A stretch of DNA of 64,000 nt from an uncultured Alphaproteobacteria bacterium (GCA_903860975.1 CAIOSI010000035.1:22634-86633), one strand, 5' to 3'; shown: positions 18,577-28,085, counted from the first letter of the stretch. Notes: a model not told the origin generated them from the sequence alone. Program-made: numbers and translations.

Positions 18577-18605
18577 GAAAAGGCCCGCTTGTTAAGGCGG
18601 GCCTT
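18577..18605 (-). terminator. Intrinsic terminator of the yajC-secDF-PuuD-like unit
   Basis: Read on the minus strand, AAGGCCCGC pairs with GCGGGCCTT (9 bp perfect, 8-nt loop), followed directly by further T residues (TTTTC counting the stem end). It is 26 bp after the stop of the PuuD-like gene, a textbook position. Confidence 0.8.
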
Positions 18606-18631
18606 CCAGAAATCAGAAATCCGTTCTGCCG

Positions 18632-19246
18632 TCAGCCGTAGATCGTTTGCGACATGGTCATGGCCACCAGCATCGGCAAGGACAGAAACAGGTTGGTGCG
18701 CGAGCCGAGCATGGCCATCTTCGCCGACTTAGCTTTGGTGTCAGCGTCAGCCTCGACGATACCAAGCGCGCGCTTCTGGTTCGGCCAGATGATCCCCCAA
18801 ACGTTCAGCATCATGATGATGCCCAGCCACATGCCCAGACCCAGCAGCGCATACTGTTTCTGGCTGGACGGATCAGCCGCGCCAGATAGGCCAAAGCTCA
18901 GTGTCTGAACGAGGTAGCCGCGGTTTCCAGCGATCGCCAGACCCATAACCACGGTCGCAACGGCCGCCCAACGGAACCAAAACAAAGCTTCAGGGGCGAT
19001 GTACTTCGATACCGCTGGCTTCAATTCGGCTGGCACGGTCGGCATCACCCGGATTTGCACGAAATTGAAATAATAGAGCAGTCCAATCCAAAGGATCCCG
19101 AAGAAGACATGCATCCAGCGGAACAAGGCCTGGACGAAGATAGGCCCATGGCCTTGTGGCCCCATGGCGTAGGCAAAGATCATCACCCCCGCCAGAATTA
19201 GCCCCAAAATGAAGGTATTGCGAAAATTAGAAAGTAAGCCGGCCAT
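18632..19246 (-). CDS. PuuD-like (DUF989) urate-hydroxylase membrane-domain protein
   Basis: A 204-residue membrane protein with about five transmembrane helices. RWMHVFFGILWIGLLYYFNFVQ (residues about 43-64, given in part) contains the conserved His of the PuuD/DUF989 N-terminal domain; ALFWFRWAAVATVVMGLAI and GMWLGIIMMLNVWGIIWPNQ follow. Full PuuD enzymes carry a C-terminal cytochrome c domain, which is absent here, and no purine genes are nearby. So although databases often name such proteins urate hydroxylase, a urate role is unlikely in this setting. It ends the yajC-secD-secF-Mth938 run and is followed by a terminator. Confidence 0.8.
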   Translation of the reverse strand: MAGLLSNFRNTFILGLILAGVMIFAYAMGPQGHGPIFVQALFRWMHVFFGILWIGLLYYFNFVQIRVMPTVPAELKPAVSKYIAPEALFWFRWAAVATVVMGLAIAGNRGYLVQTLSFGLSGAADPSSQKQYALLGLGMWLGIIMMLNVWGIIWPNQKRALGIVEADADTKAKSAKMAMLGSRTNLFLSLPMLVAMTMSQTIYG

Positions 19247-19313
19247 CAGTTCGCCCTCGTGATTCCTACCCTAAGACTAAGATATAGGTCGTTTTGCCAA
19301 ATGCGGAAACGGC

Positions 19314-19673
19314 TCAGACGGCGATCAGGCCCGCGGCGATACGTCGGCCTTCAGAGGTCAATACATTGTAGAGCTTCGCAGCCGCGGGCGTATCCATAAA
19401 TTCCAGGCCCATACCGGCACCCAACAGCGCCTCGCGGATCGCACGAGGCGGTTGGGCGTTACGAGCGCCGACCCCTAGGAGGAGAAATTCGACCTGCGCG
19501 CGCCCCGCGCTGAAGACAGGCGCAAGCGCCTCTAGCGTCAAGTCCGCAAACGAGGCCACCGACCATTCACGCGCTTCGTCGGCGACGATCAGCACCGAGC
19601 CTTTATGCCACTCGCCCGACAGGCGGAAGCCGCCATCGCCATAGCCATCGATCGAGGGCGCGTCGCGCGACAC
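19314..19673 (-). CDS. Mth938-like domain protein (bacterial NDUFAF3 homologue)
   Basis: A 119-residue single-domain protein of the Mth938/DUF498 family. Strands and helices match the family: DGYGDGGFRLSGEWHKGSVL, then FLLLGVGARNAQPPRAIREAL with the conserved G-x-G loop, and GMGLEFMDTPAAAKLYNVL at the C-terminus. The mitochondrial member NDUFAF3 assembles respiratory complex I; bacterial members are uncharacterised. The gene begins 12 bp after the secF stop, so co-transcription and perhaps a membrane-protein insertion or assembly role are likely. Family assignment is strong, the role is inferred. Confidence 0.88.
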   Translation of the reverse strand: MSRDAPSIDGYGDGGFRLSGEWHKGSVLIVADEAREWSVASFADLTLEALAPVFSAGRAQVEFLLLGVGARNAQPPRAIREALLGAGMGLEFMDTPAAAKLYNVLTSEGRRIAAGLIAV

Positions 19674-19685
19674 AGCGGCGGCCGT

Positions 19686-20669
19686 CTAGCGGACGGTGGC
19701 GGGCTTCAGCGGTGCCGCTTCCTCGTCCTCACCACCGCGCTTAACACCCCACAGCATGATCACAGGCGCTGCGATATAGATCGAGGAATAGGTGCCGATC
19801 GCGATACCAAACAACATGATGATCGACAGACCATAAAGTGTCGGGCCACCGAAAACCGCCAGGGCCACCAACGCCAGGACGGCCGTCATGCTGGTGATGA
19901 TCGTCCGGGTCAGCATCTCGTTGATCGACATGTCGATCACTTCGCCCAGCGGCATGCGCTTGTATTTGCGCAAGTTTTCACGAAACCGGTCGAAGACCAC
20001 GACCGTATCGTTCATCGAATAGCCAATGATCGTCAAGATTGCAGCCACCGCCGTAAGGTCAAACTCGATCTTTCCGAACCGCCCCATGATCGCAATCAGC
20101 CCGAAGGTCAGGAAAACGTCGTGGAACAAGGCAGCGACAGCGCCCAGACCAAATTGCAGTTCAAACCGGAACCAGATGTAGAGCAGCATCGCCAAGATCG
20201 CGAGGCCAAGGCCCACGAGACCCTTGCTGAAGAGCTCACTGGAGATCTTCGGCCCGACCACTTCGGTACGCGAGAAATGCACCGCACCAAGGGTCTGGGT
20301 AAGCCGGGCTTTCACACGCTCAGCTGTGGCATTGGCGTCGGCGCCTGCAGGCGTTTGGAACCGCACGATGGCAGAGCTTGGGCCGCCAAACCCTTGCACC
20401 TGAACGTCGCCAATACCCATTCCAGACAGCGAACTGCGCACCTTGCCGAGGTCGGCAGGTTGAGGCGCGGTGGAGATTTCGAGCACCGAGCCGCCCTTGA
20501 AGTCGATGCCGCAGACGAGTCCGCCGCAGGGTGGCGTAAACGGATAGGCCGCAAGCACGACCGAGGCGATCACGGCGACAACGGAAATCGACGAAAAGAC
20601 GCGCGCCAGCCGCACAAAGCGGAAGTGCGTACGGACCGGCAGGACCTTGATCAGGGGCCAGATTTTCAA
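19686..20669 (-). CDS. secF: Protein translocase subunit SecF
   Basis: A 327-residue inner-membrane protein. With SecD it forms an RND-type channel that uses the proton gradient to drive late steps of Sec export. Six transmembrane segments; family marks are the periplasmic DFKGGSVLEIST motif, then FLTFGLIAIMGRFGKIEFDLTAV-type TM region and GYSMNDTVVVFDRFRENLR. An upstream in-frame start at 20801 would lie inside secD and add junk sequence. TTG 20669 is preferred: AGGGAG lies 8 nt before it and the N-terminus KIWPLIKVLP is normal. The TTG comes 13 nt after the secD stop. Confidence 0.95.
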   Translation of the reverse strand: MKIWPLIKVLPVRTHFRFVRLARVFSSISVVAVIASVVLAAYPFTPPCGGLVCGIDFKGGSVLEISTAPQPADLGKVRSSLSGMGIGDVQVQGFGGPSSAIVRFQTPAGADANATAERVKARLTQTLGAVHFSRTEVVGPKISSELFSKGLVGLGLAILAMLLYIWFRFELQFGLGAVAALFHDVFLTFGLIAIMGRFGKIEFDLTAVAAILTIIGYSMNDTVVVFDRFRENLRKYKRMPLGEVIDMSINEMLTRTIITSMTAVLALVALAVFGGPTLYGLSIIMLFGIAIGTYSSIYIAAPVIMLWGVKRGGEDEEAAPLKPATVR

Positions 20670-20682
20670 AGCAATGGCTCCC

Positions 20683-22287
20683 TTAGGCGATCGGCAGGAT
20701 CTTCGGGCGAACGGTACGGAACCACCAAGCCAGAAGCACTTGAGTGACGAGGACGGCCGAGAACACGGTCGTGAGCACACCGATCGACAGGGTCCAGGCA
20801 AATCCCTTCACCGGTCCCGAGCCGAGGTTGAACATGATCAGAGCCGAGAAAATATGCGTCATGTTGGCGTCGAAAATTGTGCCCCAAGCACGCGTAAAAC
20901 CCGCTTCCATGGACGAAATCAGGTTTTTCCCCGACCGCAATTCGTCACGCATACGCTCGTAGATCAAGACGTTGGCGTCGACGGCCACGGCGAGCGTCAG
21001 AATCAGGCCCGCGATACCCGGAAGGGTCAATGTCGCCTGGGTCAAACTCATGAGGCCGATGATCATCACAGCGTTGACCGCAAGCGCGATCAACGAAATG
21101 CCTCCGAACAGTCCGCCATAGATGACGAGCATAAAGACCATCGTGGCTGCGAGACCGACGACGGCCGATAGCGTGCCGGCCTTGACCGCGTCGGCGCCGA
21201 GTTCCGCGCCGACGGTCCGCTGCTGTTCCACCTTCATCGGCGCTGGCAGGGCGCCGGCGCGCAAGAGCACGGAGAGCTCATTGGCGCTTTCCGGTGTGAA
21301 GTGCCCTGTGATCCGGCCCTGCCCACCGGGGATTGGCCCTTCGATCACCGGTGCAGAAATAACCTTCTTGTCCAGCACGATGGCGAAGCGTTTGCCGACA
21401 TTTTGCCGGGTCGTATCCCCAAACCGGCGAGCTCCAACGCCATTGAAGCGGAATTCCACGACGGATCCACCGCCCTGCTGGTCGAAGCCGGGATGGGCGT
21501 CTGTCAGCATTTCACCGGTGACGACCGAACGCTTCTTGACGACATAGGCCGGCGCAAAGCCATCGGTGGAGGGTAGCAACTCGTCACCTGGCGGAATGCG
21601 ACCTGCAGCAACGTCTTCCGGCGCAGCCTGGTCATCGACCATCTGGAAGGTTAGCTTTGCCGTCTGTCCGATTAGGTTTTTGAGTTTCTCAGGGTCGCTC
21701 TCGCCTGGGGCCTCGATAACGATCCGGTCCTTGCCCTGGCGGACGGGGTTGATCTCCTTCGTGCCGGTCTGGTCGATCCGTCGCCGGATAACTTCGATGT
21801 TCTGTTCCACGGCTTTGGACGCCTCAGCGTCGAACGCCTCGGGCACAAAAGCGACGCGGATGCGCTGATCAGGTGTCGTTGTGACGCTGACGTCGCGCCC
21901 CCCGGGCGTGCCGGCAAGCGGCGCGCCCAAGGTGGAGCGCAGCGCATTGGTCGCTTCGTTCAGCTGAGCCGGATCGGTGACCCGCATTCCGATCTCGCCG
22001 TTGTTTACGGCGAGGTCGGTGAAATTGATCTGCTTGTCGTGAAACGTGGTGCGTACGTCCTCGGCCATATTGGTGAGCCGCTCATTACGCAGCGCCACCG
22101 TATCGACCGAATAGAGCAAATAGGAGCCACCCTGCAGGTCGAGACCCAAGTGCAGCGTATTTTTCGGCATGAAGGCGGGCAGGCTGTCGCGCACCTTGGC
22201 CGGCAACATGTTCGGCAGCGTGAACAGCAGGCCGATCACCGTCGCCAAAATGACGAGCACCACCTTCCACCGGGCTAGATTCATCAT
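20683..22287 (-). CDS. secD: Protein translocase subunit SecD
   Basis: A 534-residue inner-membrane partner of SecF. One N-terminal TM helix (residues 8-28) is followed by the LGLDLQGGSYLLYSVD motif opening the large periplasmic P1 domain. RRRIDQTGTKEINPVRQGKDRI and IVIEAPGESDPEKLKNL are family-typical. A C-terminal five-helix RND-type bundle includes GIAGLILTLAVAVDANVLIYERMRDE, whose TM4 Asp is needed for proton coupling. Length is normal. It starts 15 bp after yajC. Confidence 0.98.
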   Translation of the reverse strand: MMNLARWKVVLVILATVIGLLFTLPNMLPAKVRDSLPAFMPKNTLHLGLDLQGGSYLLYSVDTVALRNERLTNMAEDVRTTFHDKQINFTDLAVNNGEIGMRVTDPAQLNEATNALRSTLGAPLAGTPGGRDVSVTTTPDQRIRVAFVPEAFDAEASKAVEQNIEVIRRRIDQTGTKEINPVRQGKDRIVIEAPGESDPEKLKNLIGQTAKLTFQMVDDQAAPEDVAAGRIPPGDELLPSTDGFAPAYVVKKRSVVTGEMLTDAHPGFDQQGGGSVVEFRFNGVGARRFGDTTRQNVGKRFAIVLDKKVISAPVIEGPIPGGQGRITGHFTPESANELSVLLRAGALPAPMKVEQQRTVGAELGADAVKAGTLSAVVGLAATMVFMLVIYGGLFGGISLIALAVNAVMIIGLMSLTQATLTLPGIAGLILTLAVAVDANVLIYERMRDELRSGKNLISSMEAGFTRAWGTIFDANMTHIFSALIMFNLGSGPVKGFAWTLSIGVLTTVFSAVLVTQVLLAWWFRTVRPKILPIA

Positions 22288-22302
22288 GGCGGGAAGTGGG
22301 CC

Positions 22303-22656
22303 TTAAACCTTGGAATCGTTGGCCGGCGCGGGTGCGCCACGGGTCGACACCTCGGCGATCATCGCCTTGCGCACCTTTACGGAGACCCCAGTGGCGATTT
22401 CGACACCGACGTCAGCGTCCTCCACGCGCACGATCTTGCCGTGAACGCCAGAGTTGAGGACCACGGTATCGCCACGCTTCAGCCCGGCGATGATCGCCTG
22501 GTGCGCCTTGGCCCTCTGAGACTGCGGCCGGATCATCAGGAAATAGAAGATCAATATCAGCGGAACAAAGAAAATCAGCGGCTGAATCATCTGCTCGATG
22601 CCGCCGCCGGCGGCGGCGCCACCGAGGGCTTGGGCGTAGGCTGGCGTGGCGAACAT
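22303..22656 (-). CDS. yajC: Preprotein translocase subunit YajC
   Basis: A 117-residue single-pass membrane protein that associates with SecDF. One TM helix (FFVPLILIFYFLMIRPQSQ, residues about 29-47) ends in the conserved IRPQ motif; a cytosolic SH3-like domain follows (LKRGDTVVLNSGVHGKIVRV). First gene of the yajC-secD-secF-Mth938-PuuD-like unit. 121 bp separate it from the divergent DUF815 ATPase gene. Confidence 0.97.
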   Translation of the reverse strand: MFATPAYAQALGGAAAGGGIEQMIQPLIFFVPLILIFYFLMIRPQSQRAKAHQAIIAGLKRGDTVVLNSGVHGKIVRVEDADVGVEIATGVSVKVRKAMIAEVSTRGAPAPANDSKV

Positions 22657-22777
22657 GGCCTCTCCGGAAAAGCAGTACGGCAGAGCTCCTCAAAGGGGGC
22701 CCGGCTCGAAGTCGGCGGAAGCTATGCGTTGCGACCTCGTTTTGCAATGGAACCTGGCCGGGTTAAGCGTCGCAGCG

Positions 22778-23617
22778 ATGACATACGACCTTGAACCCGT
22801 CTTGAACCGTATCGCCGACGCCCTTGATCGCCTGGCGCCCGCCCGCGCTGTGGAGCCCGATTTCACCGCCGCGCGTGTCTTCCGTCACGACCCAGCCTCT
22901 GGAAGGTTCCATCCGGCCCCAGATTATCCTTTGCCGGTCGACGCCTTGGTCGGCGTCGATGGACAGAAGGAGCGGTTTATCGAAAACCTTCAGCGATTTG
23001 CATCGGGGCTTCCCAGCAACCACGCGCTGCTTTGGGGTGTTCGCGGCACCGGCAAAAGTTCGCTCGTCAAGGCGGCCTTCATGAGCCTCGCCCAAGGCGC
23101 GCCTCAACTGAAGCTCTTGGAGGTGGACCGCGATTGCGTCACAGCTCTGCCCCTGCTGTTCGACATCTTGCGCGCACGCTCGGAACGATTCCTTGTGCTC
23201 TGCGACGATCTCTCGTTCGAAGACGGGGCGGCGGCGGCCAAGGCGCTGAAATCGGCTCTGGAAGGCGGGGTTTCTGGACCTCCGGAAAACGTCCTTTTCA
23301 CCGCCACCTCGAACCGGCGCCACTTGATGCCACGCGGCCACGCCGAGGACCGGGGTCTGATCGCCAGCGCCGAGGATGCCGAGGAGGAAGTCAGCGTTTC
23401 CGACCGGTTCGGCCTTTGGATCGGCTTTCCCCCCATGGATCAGCCCACCTACCTGGCCGCTGTCCAAGGCTACGCCAAACGCTATGACCTCAAGACCGCC
23501 GCCCTGGACCGGCGGGCTCTGCAATGGGCGCAGCTACGCGGCGGTCGATCCGGCCGCGTCGCCTGGCAGTTCATTCGCGATCTCGCAGGCGAGTTGGGAA
23601 AGCAACTTCCGATGTAA
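22778..23617 (+). CDS. DUF815 family AAA+ ATPase
   Basis: A 279-residue cytosolic ATPase. Walker A is GVRGTGKSSL (about residues 86-95), Walker B is FLVLCDDLSF, and a sensor-like FTATSNRRHLMPR follows. These three segments define DUF815, which is related to DnaA/Orc-type AAA+ proteins. Its role is not established. The start is ATG 22778, where the conserved YDLEPVLNRIADALDRL region begins. The open frame continues to 22646 but would overlap the yajC start with poor sequence. It ends just before the convergent dipM. Confidence 0.93.
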   Translation: MTYDLEPVLNRIADALDRLAPARAVEPDFTAARVFRHDPASGRFHPAPDYPLPVDALVGVDGQKERFIENLQRFASGLPSNHALLWGVRGTGKSSLVKAAFMSLAQGAPQLKLLEVDRDCVTALPLLFDILRARSERFLVLCDDLSFEDGAAAAKALKSALEGGVSGPPENVLFTATSNRRHLMPRGHAEDRGLIASAEDAEEEVSVSDRFGLWIGFPPMDQPTYLAAVQGYAKRYDLKTAALDRRALQWAQLRGGRSGRVAWQFIRDLAGELGKQLPM

Positions 23618-23679
23618 ACCCACCCTGCCCGCCTTGGCTTTGCTGCCTCTCCAGCACCCTTTTTCGGGAGGGCAATACG

Positions 23680-25194
23680 CTACTTCGGCAGCACGAGTTT
23701 CGGATCAACCGGGGCAGCGCGATCTGCCGGATTCGGCGCATAGCGAATTTCAAAATGCAACTGAGGCTCAGCCGCGCCGCCCGTTGCGCCGGCCTGGCCG
23801 ATCTGCTGACCCTGTGAAATTTTTTGCTGCATCTTCACGTCGATACGCGCGAGGTGGGCGTAGGCTGTCGACCAGCCGTCTGCGTGCTTGATCAATACCA
23901 GATTGCCGAAACCCGGAACCTGATCGCCGGCATAGACCACATCACCGTCAGCTGCCGCCCGCACAGGCGCCCCTGCATCGGCCTGAATATCGACGCCGGC
24001 GTTATTCTGGCCACCTGGTTTGGCGCCAAAGTCGGAGAGGATTTGGCCCTTAAGGGGCCACTGGAACCGGCCCTTGCCGAGCTGGGTGATCTGAGTGTCC
24101 GTTGGAGGCGCAGACGTATTCCCCACGCCCGAAGGCGCCTGAGTGCCCCCCGAAGGGACATAGGGTATCGGCCGCGAAGGCAATCCGGGTTGATAGGGTT
24201 GCGGATAGCTCCTTGAGGGCCGCTCCGAGACGGGCGCGTCACGGTCACGATAGCCATCCGGCAGATAGACCTTCTGACCCGGCTTCACCGAGAAAGCCTT
24301 CTTCGGAAGCTCGTTTTCAGCGCGCAGACTAGGCAGGCTGACGCCAAATCTCTGCGCGATGGTGGCGAGAGTGTCGCCGGGCGCGGCGGTGTAGATGTGC
24401 TCTTCGAAACTGGGGCCGTGGTAGACTTGACCCACCCGTACGGAGCTGCCTTTGACGTGGTTCAGCCGCTTCACCTGGCTGACGTCGGCGCCGAGCCGAT
24501 CAGCGATCTTGGCGAGCGTGTCACCTTTCCGGGCCTTGTAAGTCTCGCCGCTTGCCTGGACTGTGACCACATGGCCGCCCGCGCCTCGGTCGCTCGACGC
24601 AGAGTCCGCGACCTCGGCCGGGGCTGACTTGCCGCGGCCACCTTTCGCATTTTTCGCAACCGAGCGATCCCCCTTCGCGGGCGTTTTTTCGGTCTCGCTG
24701 GCCGCATCTTCACCGCCCGGCAGACGCAGCTCCTGGCCAGGATGGATCTGGCCCTTTGCTGAAAGTCCATTGGCCGAGCGTAAGTCGTCGATGGAAACCT
24801 GCAGCTTCTTTGAGATCGCAAACAGGGTGTCGCCCTTGACGACAGTGTAGGTCTTGGCCGATGCCGGCCTGGCAGCCGAGGCCTTCGATGAGGCACCTTT
24901 TGCGGCCGCCGGCTTGGCCACGACCGGGCCCTTCAGGAGCTGTCCCGGATGCAAGACACTGGTCTTTTTCAGACCATTGTCCGTCATCAGATCCTCGATC
25001 GTGGTGTCGAGCTTGTCGGCGATCTTGGCGAGCGTGTCGCCGTTCTTGACCGTGTAAGACGCGCGCTCCGCCTTATCGGCTTCCGCCGCAGCGGGTTTTT
25101 TGGCGTGATGCGTCGTCCGCGCCAAGGCTGGGCTGGCGCAGAGCGCACTGGTTGCGAGCAGGATCAGGGCCGATCGCTGAAGGAAATGCGTCAT
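23680..25194 (-). CDS. dipM: Four-LysM, degenerate LytM (M23) envelope protein, DipM-like
   Basis: A 504-residue periplasmic protein. Signal peptide 1-25; four LysM modules, each with a GDTL core (VKNGDTLAKI about residue 49, VKGDTLFAI about 119, RKGDTLAKI about 219, APGDTLATI about 275); a Pro-rich linker; a C-terminal LytM domain (about 375-504). Metal ligands are incomplete: the first motif reads NNAGVDI without His, and HxH is QLH, though AYAH remains. Such degenerate LytM proteins activate peptidoglycan amidases. Four LysM plus degenerate LytM matches Caulobacter DipM, which is longer (about 600 residues), so the symbol is by architecture. A near-CtrA site lies 44 bp upstream. Confidence 0.85.
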   Translation of the reverse strand: MTHFLQRSALILLATSALCASPALARTTHHAKKPAAAEADKAERASYTVKNGDTLAKIADKLDTTIEDLMTDNGLKKTSVLHPGQLLKGPVVAKPAAAKGASSKASAARPASAKTYTVVKGDTLFAISKKLQVSIDDLRSANGLSAKGQIHPGQELRLPGGEDAASETEKTPAKGDRSVAKNAKGGRGKSAPAEVADSASSDRGAGGHVVTVQASGETYKARKGDTLAKIADRLGADVSQVKRLNHVKGSSVRVGQVYHGPSFEEHIYTAAPGDTLATIAQRFGVSLPSLRAENELPKKAFSVKPGQKVYLPDGYRDRDAPVSERPSRSYPQPYQPGLPSRPIPYVPSGGTQAPSGVGNTSAPPTDTQITQLGKGRFQWPLKGQILSDFGAKPGGQNNAGVDIQADAGAPVRAAADGDVVYAGDQVPGFGNLVLIKHADGWSTAYAHLARIDVKMQQKISQGQQIGQAGATGGAAEPQLHFEIRYAPNPADRAAPVDPKLVLPK

Positions 25195-25237
25195 CGCCGC
25201 TCCGGTTGAAAGGTGGTCATGAGTCGGGGCGTCTGGG

Positions 25238-25252
25238 TTGATGATGGGTTAA
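25238..25252 (-). promoter_or_regulatory. Possible CtrA binding site upstream of dipM
   Basis: TTGA-TGATGGG-TTAA matches the CtrA consensus TTAA-N7-TTAA at 7 of 8 positions (read on the minus strand, TTAA-N7-TCAA). It sits 44-58 bp before the dipM start codon, where activating CtrA sites usually lie. Only the match and position support it. Confidence 0.35.
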
Positions 25253-25303
25253 CCGGGGCCATTGCGCCAACCTGTAAACCGCAGTTGGCCCCACACGTCT
25301 TCG

Positions 25304-25969
25304 TCAAAGTTCCTTCGCCACGCCGTCGAGGAGAGGCACGAAACGCACCTCGGTCAGGGCCTCGATTTCGAATCCCCCCTTACCGTCGCCAGTATATCGC
25401 CGAAGGCTCTGAACCGAGCCCTTACCGATGGGCGCGACAAGAATGCCTTTCGGTTTCAATTGGCTGAGCAATACGGTGGGCTCATCTGACGCTGCTGCTG
25501 TGACCATAATGCGGTCAAAAGGTGCCTGTTCAGGCCAACCTTCCCCACCATCGCCGAACCGGGTGATCACATTGGTCAGGCCAAGCGTCTTGAACCGGGC
25601 CTCGGCCTCACGCATCAACGTCCGATAGCGCTCCACAGTGTAGACGAGCCGCGTAAGCTTGGACAGGATCGTGGTCTGGTAGCCACTGCCCGTTCCGATC
25701 TCTAATACCCGGTCGCGCTTGTCGACCTTCAGCGCCTGCGTCATCAAGCCGACGATAAACGGTTGGCTGATGGTCTGGCCGCAGGCGATTGGAAGAGCGG
25801 AGTCTTCGAAAGCCCGCGCCTTAAAGAGGTCCGGTGTGAAGGATTCTCGCGGCGTCGTTTCGATCGCGTTCAGCACAGCTGAATCGCTTACGCCCTGCGA
25901 GCGCAAGGCGAGGATCAGGCGGGCGAGCCGCGTCTCGGCGTTATCTTCGTCTTTCTTCGACATTCTCAA
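25304..25969 (-). CDS. pcm: Protein-L-isoaspartate O-methyltransferase
   Basis: A 221-residue SAM-dependent repair enzyme that methylates isoaspartyl residues in damaged proteins. SAM-binding motif I is [15 protein letters not shown] near residue 95; the conserved acidic end of motif I' is YTVERYRTL; the upstream [25 protein letters not shown] segment is the family hallmark substrate loop. The C-terminus ends RFVPLLDG. Its start overlaps the surE stop by 4 nt (ATGA), the standard surE-pcm pairing. Confidence 0.97.
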   Translation of the reverse strand: MRMSKKDEDNAETRLARLILALRSQGVSDSAVLNAIETTPRESFTPDLFKARAFEDSALPIACGQTISQPFIVGLMTQALKVDKRDRVLEIGTGSGYQTTILSKLTRLVYTVERYRTLMREAEARFKTLGLTNVITRFGDGGEGWPEQAPFDRIMVTAAASDEPTVLLSQLKPKGILVAPIGKGSVQSLRRYTGDGKGGFEIEALTEVRFVPLLDGVAKEL

Positions 25970-26739
25970 GCCTTGGGTGGCGCGCCACCCAGTAGACGAC
26001 GCAACTTGTGCACTGACTCGCCGTGCGTCAGATCGATATGCAGCGGCGTGACCGATATCTTTCCATCATAAAGCGCCCGCAGGTCAGTGCCCTCAGGCGG
26101 ACTGGACCGCTCCTGGCGAAATCCCATCCAATAATAGTCGCGCCCACGCAGGTCCGTGCGTTTTTCTGAGGTTCGGATGTGAGCGTCGCGGAAGCCTTGC
26201 CGGGTCACCTCGACCTCGGTGATCTCCGCTGGTGGCCGACCTGGGAAGTTGAGGTTCATGATCACGTCGTCTGGCCAGCCGATCTCCATGAGGCGCCTGA
26301 TGATGCCCGGCGCAAAGGCTTCAGAGGCGTCATAGCCGCGATTGTCCTCGAAGAAACCCATCTGCGACAGCGCGATGCCGGGCACCCCCAGCGACATGGC
26401 CTCGATTGCGCCAGCGACCGTACCGGACATCGTCACATCCTCGGCGAGATTCGCGCCACGATTGACGCCCGAAAGCACGAGGTCGGGCTTGGTTCCCGCC
26501 ACCAGCTCACGCAGTCCCAGCATCACGCAATCGGTGGGCGTTCCGGTCGTCGAAAAACGCCGTGGTGCATACTCGCGCACCCGGATCGGCTCCGATAGCG
26601 TCAGCGCTCGGCTGGCCCCGGACCGTTCAGCCTCAGGCGCACAGATCCAGACGTCTTCGGAAAGCTTGGCCGCGATCCGTTCCAAGGCCAAGAGGCCCTC
26701 AGCATGGATCCCATCATCGTTGGTAAGCAGGATCCTCAA
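25966..26739 (-). CDS. surE: 5'/3'-nucleotidase SurE
   Basis: A 257-residue metal-dependent nucleoside monophosphate phosphatase. The N-terminus [16 protein letters not shown] holds the DD metal-binding pair; Ser and Asn ligands are in [10 protein letters not shown] and [20 protein letters not shown]-terminal [16 protein letters not shown] is typical. Start and stop overlap serS and pcm by 4 nt each, so it is the middle gene of a coupled serS-surE-pcm trio. Confidence 0.97.
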   Translation of the reverse strand: MRILLTNDDGIHAEGLLALERIAAKLSEDVWICAPEAERSGASRALTLSEPIRVREYAPRRFSTTGTPTDCVMLGLRELVAGTKPDLVLSGVNRGANLAEDVTMSGTVAGAIEAMSLGVPGIALSQMGFFEDNRGYDASEAFAPGIIRRLMEIGWPDDVIMNLNFPGRPPAEITEVEVTRQGFRDAHIRTSEKRTDLRGRDYYWMGFRQERSSPPEGTDLRALYDGKISVTPLHIDLTHGESVHKLRRLLGGAPPKA

Positions 26740-28085
26740 GCGGCTTTACCCCCGATGTGAGTCAGCCCGGGTAGATAAGGGTGCAGAGCCTGCGGGATGG
26801 CGATGCGGCCATCCTCTTCCTGGTAGTTCTCCATCAAAGCCACAAGAGTACGGCCCACAGCGAGCCCGGAGCCGTTCAAAGTGTGCACGAAGCGCGTACC
26901 CTTCTCGCCGGCTGCTTTGGTGCGAGCCTCCATCCGCCGAGCCTGAAAATCCCCGCAATTGGAACACGAGCTGATCTCGCGATAGCGCCCCTCTGACGGT
27001 AGCCAGACCTCCAAGTCGTAGGTCTTCTTCGCCCCGAAACCCATGTCGCCCGTGCAAAGCAGCATGGTGCGGAACGGCAACTCCAGCCGTTTCAGGATCG
27101 CCTCGGCGCAGCCGACCATTCGCTCATGCTCGGCTTCGGATTGGTCGGGCGTGGTGATCGAGACCAGCTCGACCTTGTAGAACTGATGTTGGCGGATCAT
27201 GCCACGCGTGTCCCGACCCGAGGCACCGGCCTCGGCGCGAAAACTGGGCGTCAATGCGCTCAGCCGTAGCGGCAGTTCATCTTCAAGCGTGATCTGCTCT
27301 CGCACAAGGTTCGTCAGCGAGACTTCTGCTGTCGGAATAAGCCATCGGATCTCCGGCAGAGCTTCAATTGGCTCTTCCGAATTTTTAAAACTCCGGGCGG
27401 TATTCAAGCCTGGAACGGCCATGAACTGGTCGTCGAAGAATTTGGGGAACTGGGCGGTGCCGTACATCGCCTCCGTGCGCACCATCAGCGGCGGTGAGAC
27501 TTCGGTATAGCCATGCTCCGAGGTCTGCATGTCCAGCATGAACTGGCCGAGCGCCCGCTCAAGACGGGCCAGTTGACCTTTCAACACGACGAAGCGCGCC
27601 CCGCTCATCCGCGACGCCGCCTCGAAGTCCATCAGGCCGAGCCCCTCACCAAGATCGGTGTGGTCCTTCGGATTGGCGATCGCAAACGGGGTCCCCCAAC
27701 GGCGAACCTCGAGGTTTTCGTGCTCATCTGCCCCAAAGGGCACATCGGATGCTGGGATATTGGGTAGGCTTGCCAGAAGGTCATTCAGGGACTGGCCCGC
27801 AGATTTTTCCGCTTCGCTCTCAGTGTCCAGCCTGGCCTTGAGCGCCTCGACCTGAGCCATCAGACGGGCAGCTTCAGCTTCATCCTTGGCCGCTTTTGCC
27901 GCCCCGATCTTCTTGGAGGCGTCGTTACGCTCGGCCTGGACGGTCTGCCACCCGGTTTGGGCTGCGCGCAGTTTTGCGTCGAGCGCGGTGATCTGATCGA
28001 CCAGGTCAGCACCGGAGAGGCCCTTGGAGTCCCAACCGCGGACGTAGAGCTCAGGTGTTTCGCGGATAGCTCGAATGTCGTGCAT
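26736..28085 (-). CDS. serS: Seryl-tRNA synthetase
   Basis: A 449-residue class II synthetase that charges tRNA-Ser. The N-terminal coiled-coil arm (residues about 30-100, rich in Ala/Glu/Lys/Arg) contacts the long variable arm. Class II motif 2 is [20 protein letters not shown] and motif 3 is [19 protein letters not shown]. The N-terminal [18 protein letters not shown] is typical of alphaproteobacteria. ATG 28085 lies 69 bp after tatC. Length is normal. Confidence 0.98.
   Translation of the reverse strand: MHDIRAIRETPELYVRGWDSKGLSGADLVDQITALDAKLRAAQTGWQTVQAERNDASKKIGAAKAAKDEAEAARLMAQVEALKARLDTESEAEKSAGQSLNDLLASLPNIPASDVPFGADEHENLEVRRWGTPFAIANPKDHTDLGEGLGLMDFEAASRMSGARFVVLKGQLARLERALGQFMLDMQTSEHGYTEVSPPLMVRTEAMYGTAQFPKFFDDQFMAVPGLNTARSFKNSEEPIEALPEIRWLIPTAEVSLTNLVREQITLEDELPLRLSALTPSFRAEAGASGRDTRGMIRQHQFYKVELVSITTPDQSEAEHERMVGCAEAILKRLELPFRTMLLCTGDMGFGAKKTYDLEVWLPSEGRYREISSCSNCGDFQARRMEARTKAAGEKGTRFVHTLNGSGLAVGRTLVALMENYQEEDGRIAIPQALHPYLPGLTHIGGKAA

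Noticed and set aside
19605..20747. 380-residue plus-strand frame over secF
   Set aside because: Runs opposite to the clear secF gene; composition rich in Arg, His and Gln, typical of antisense frames.
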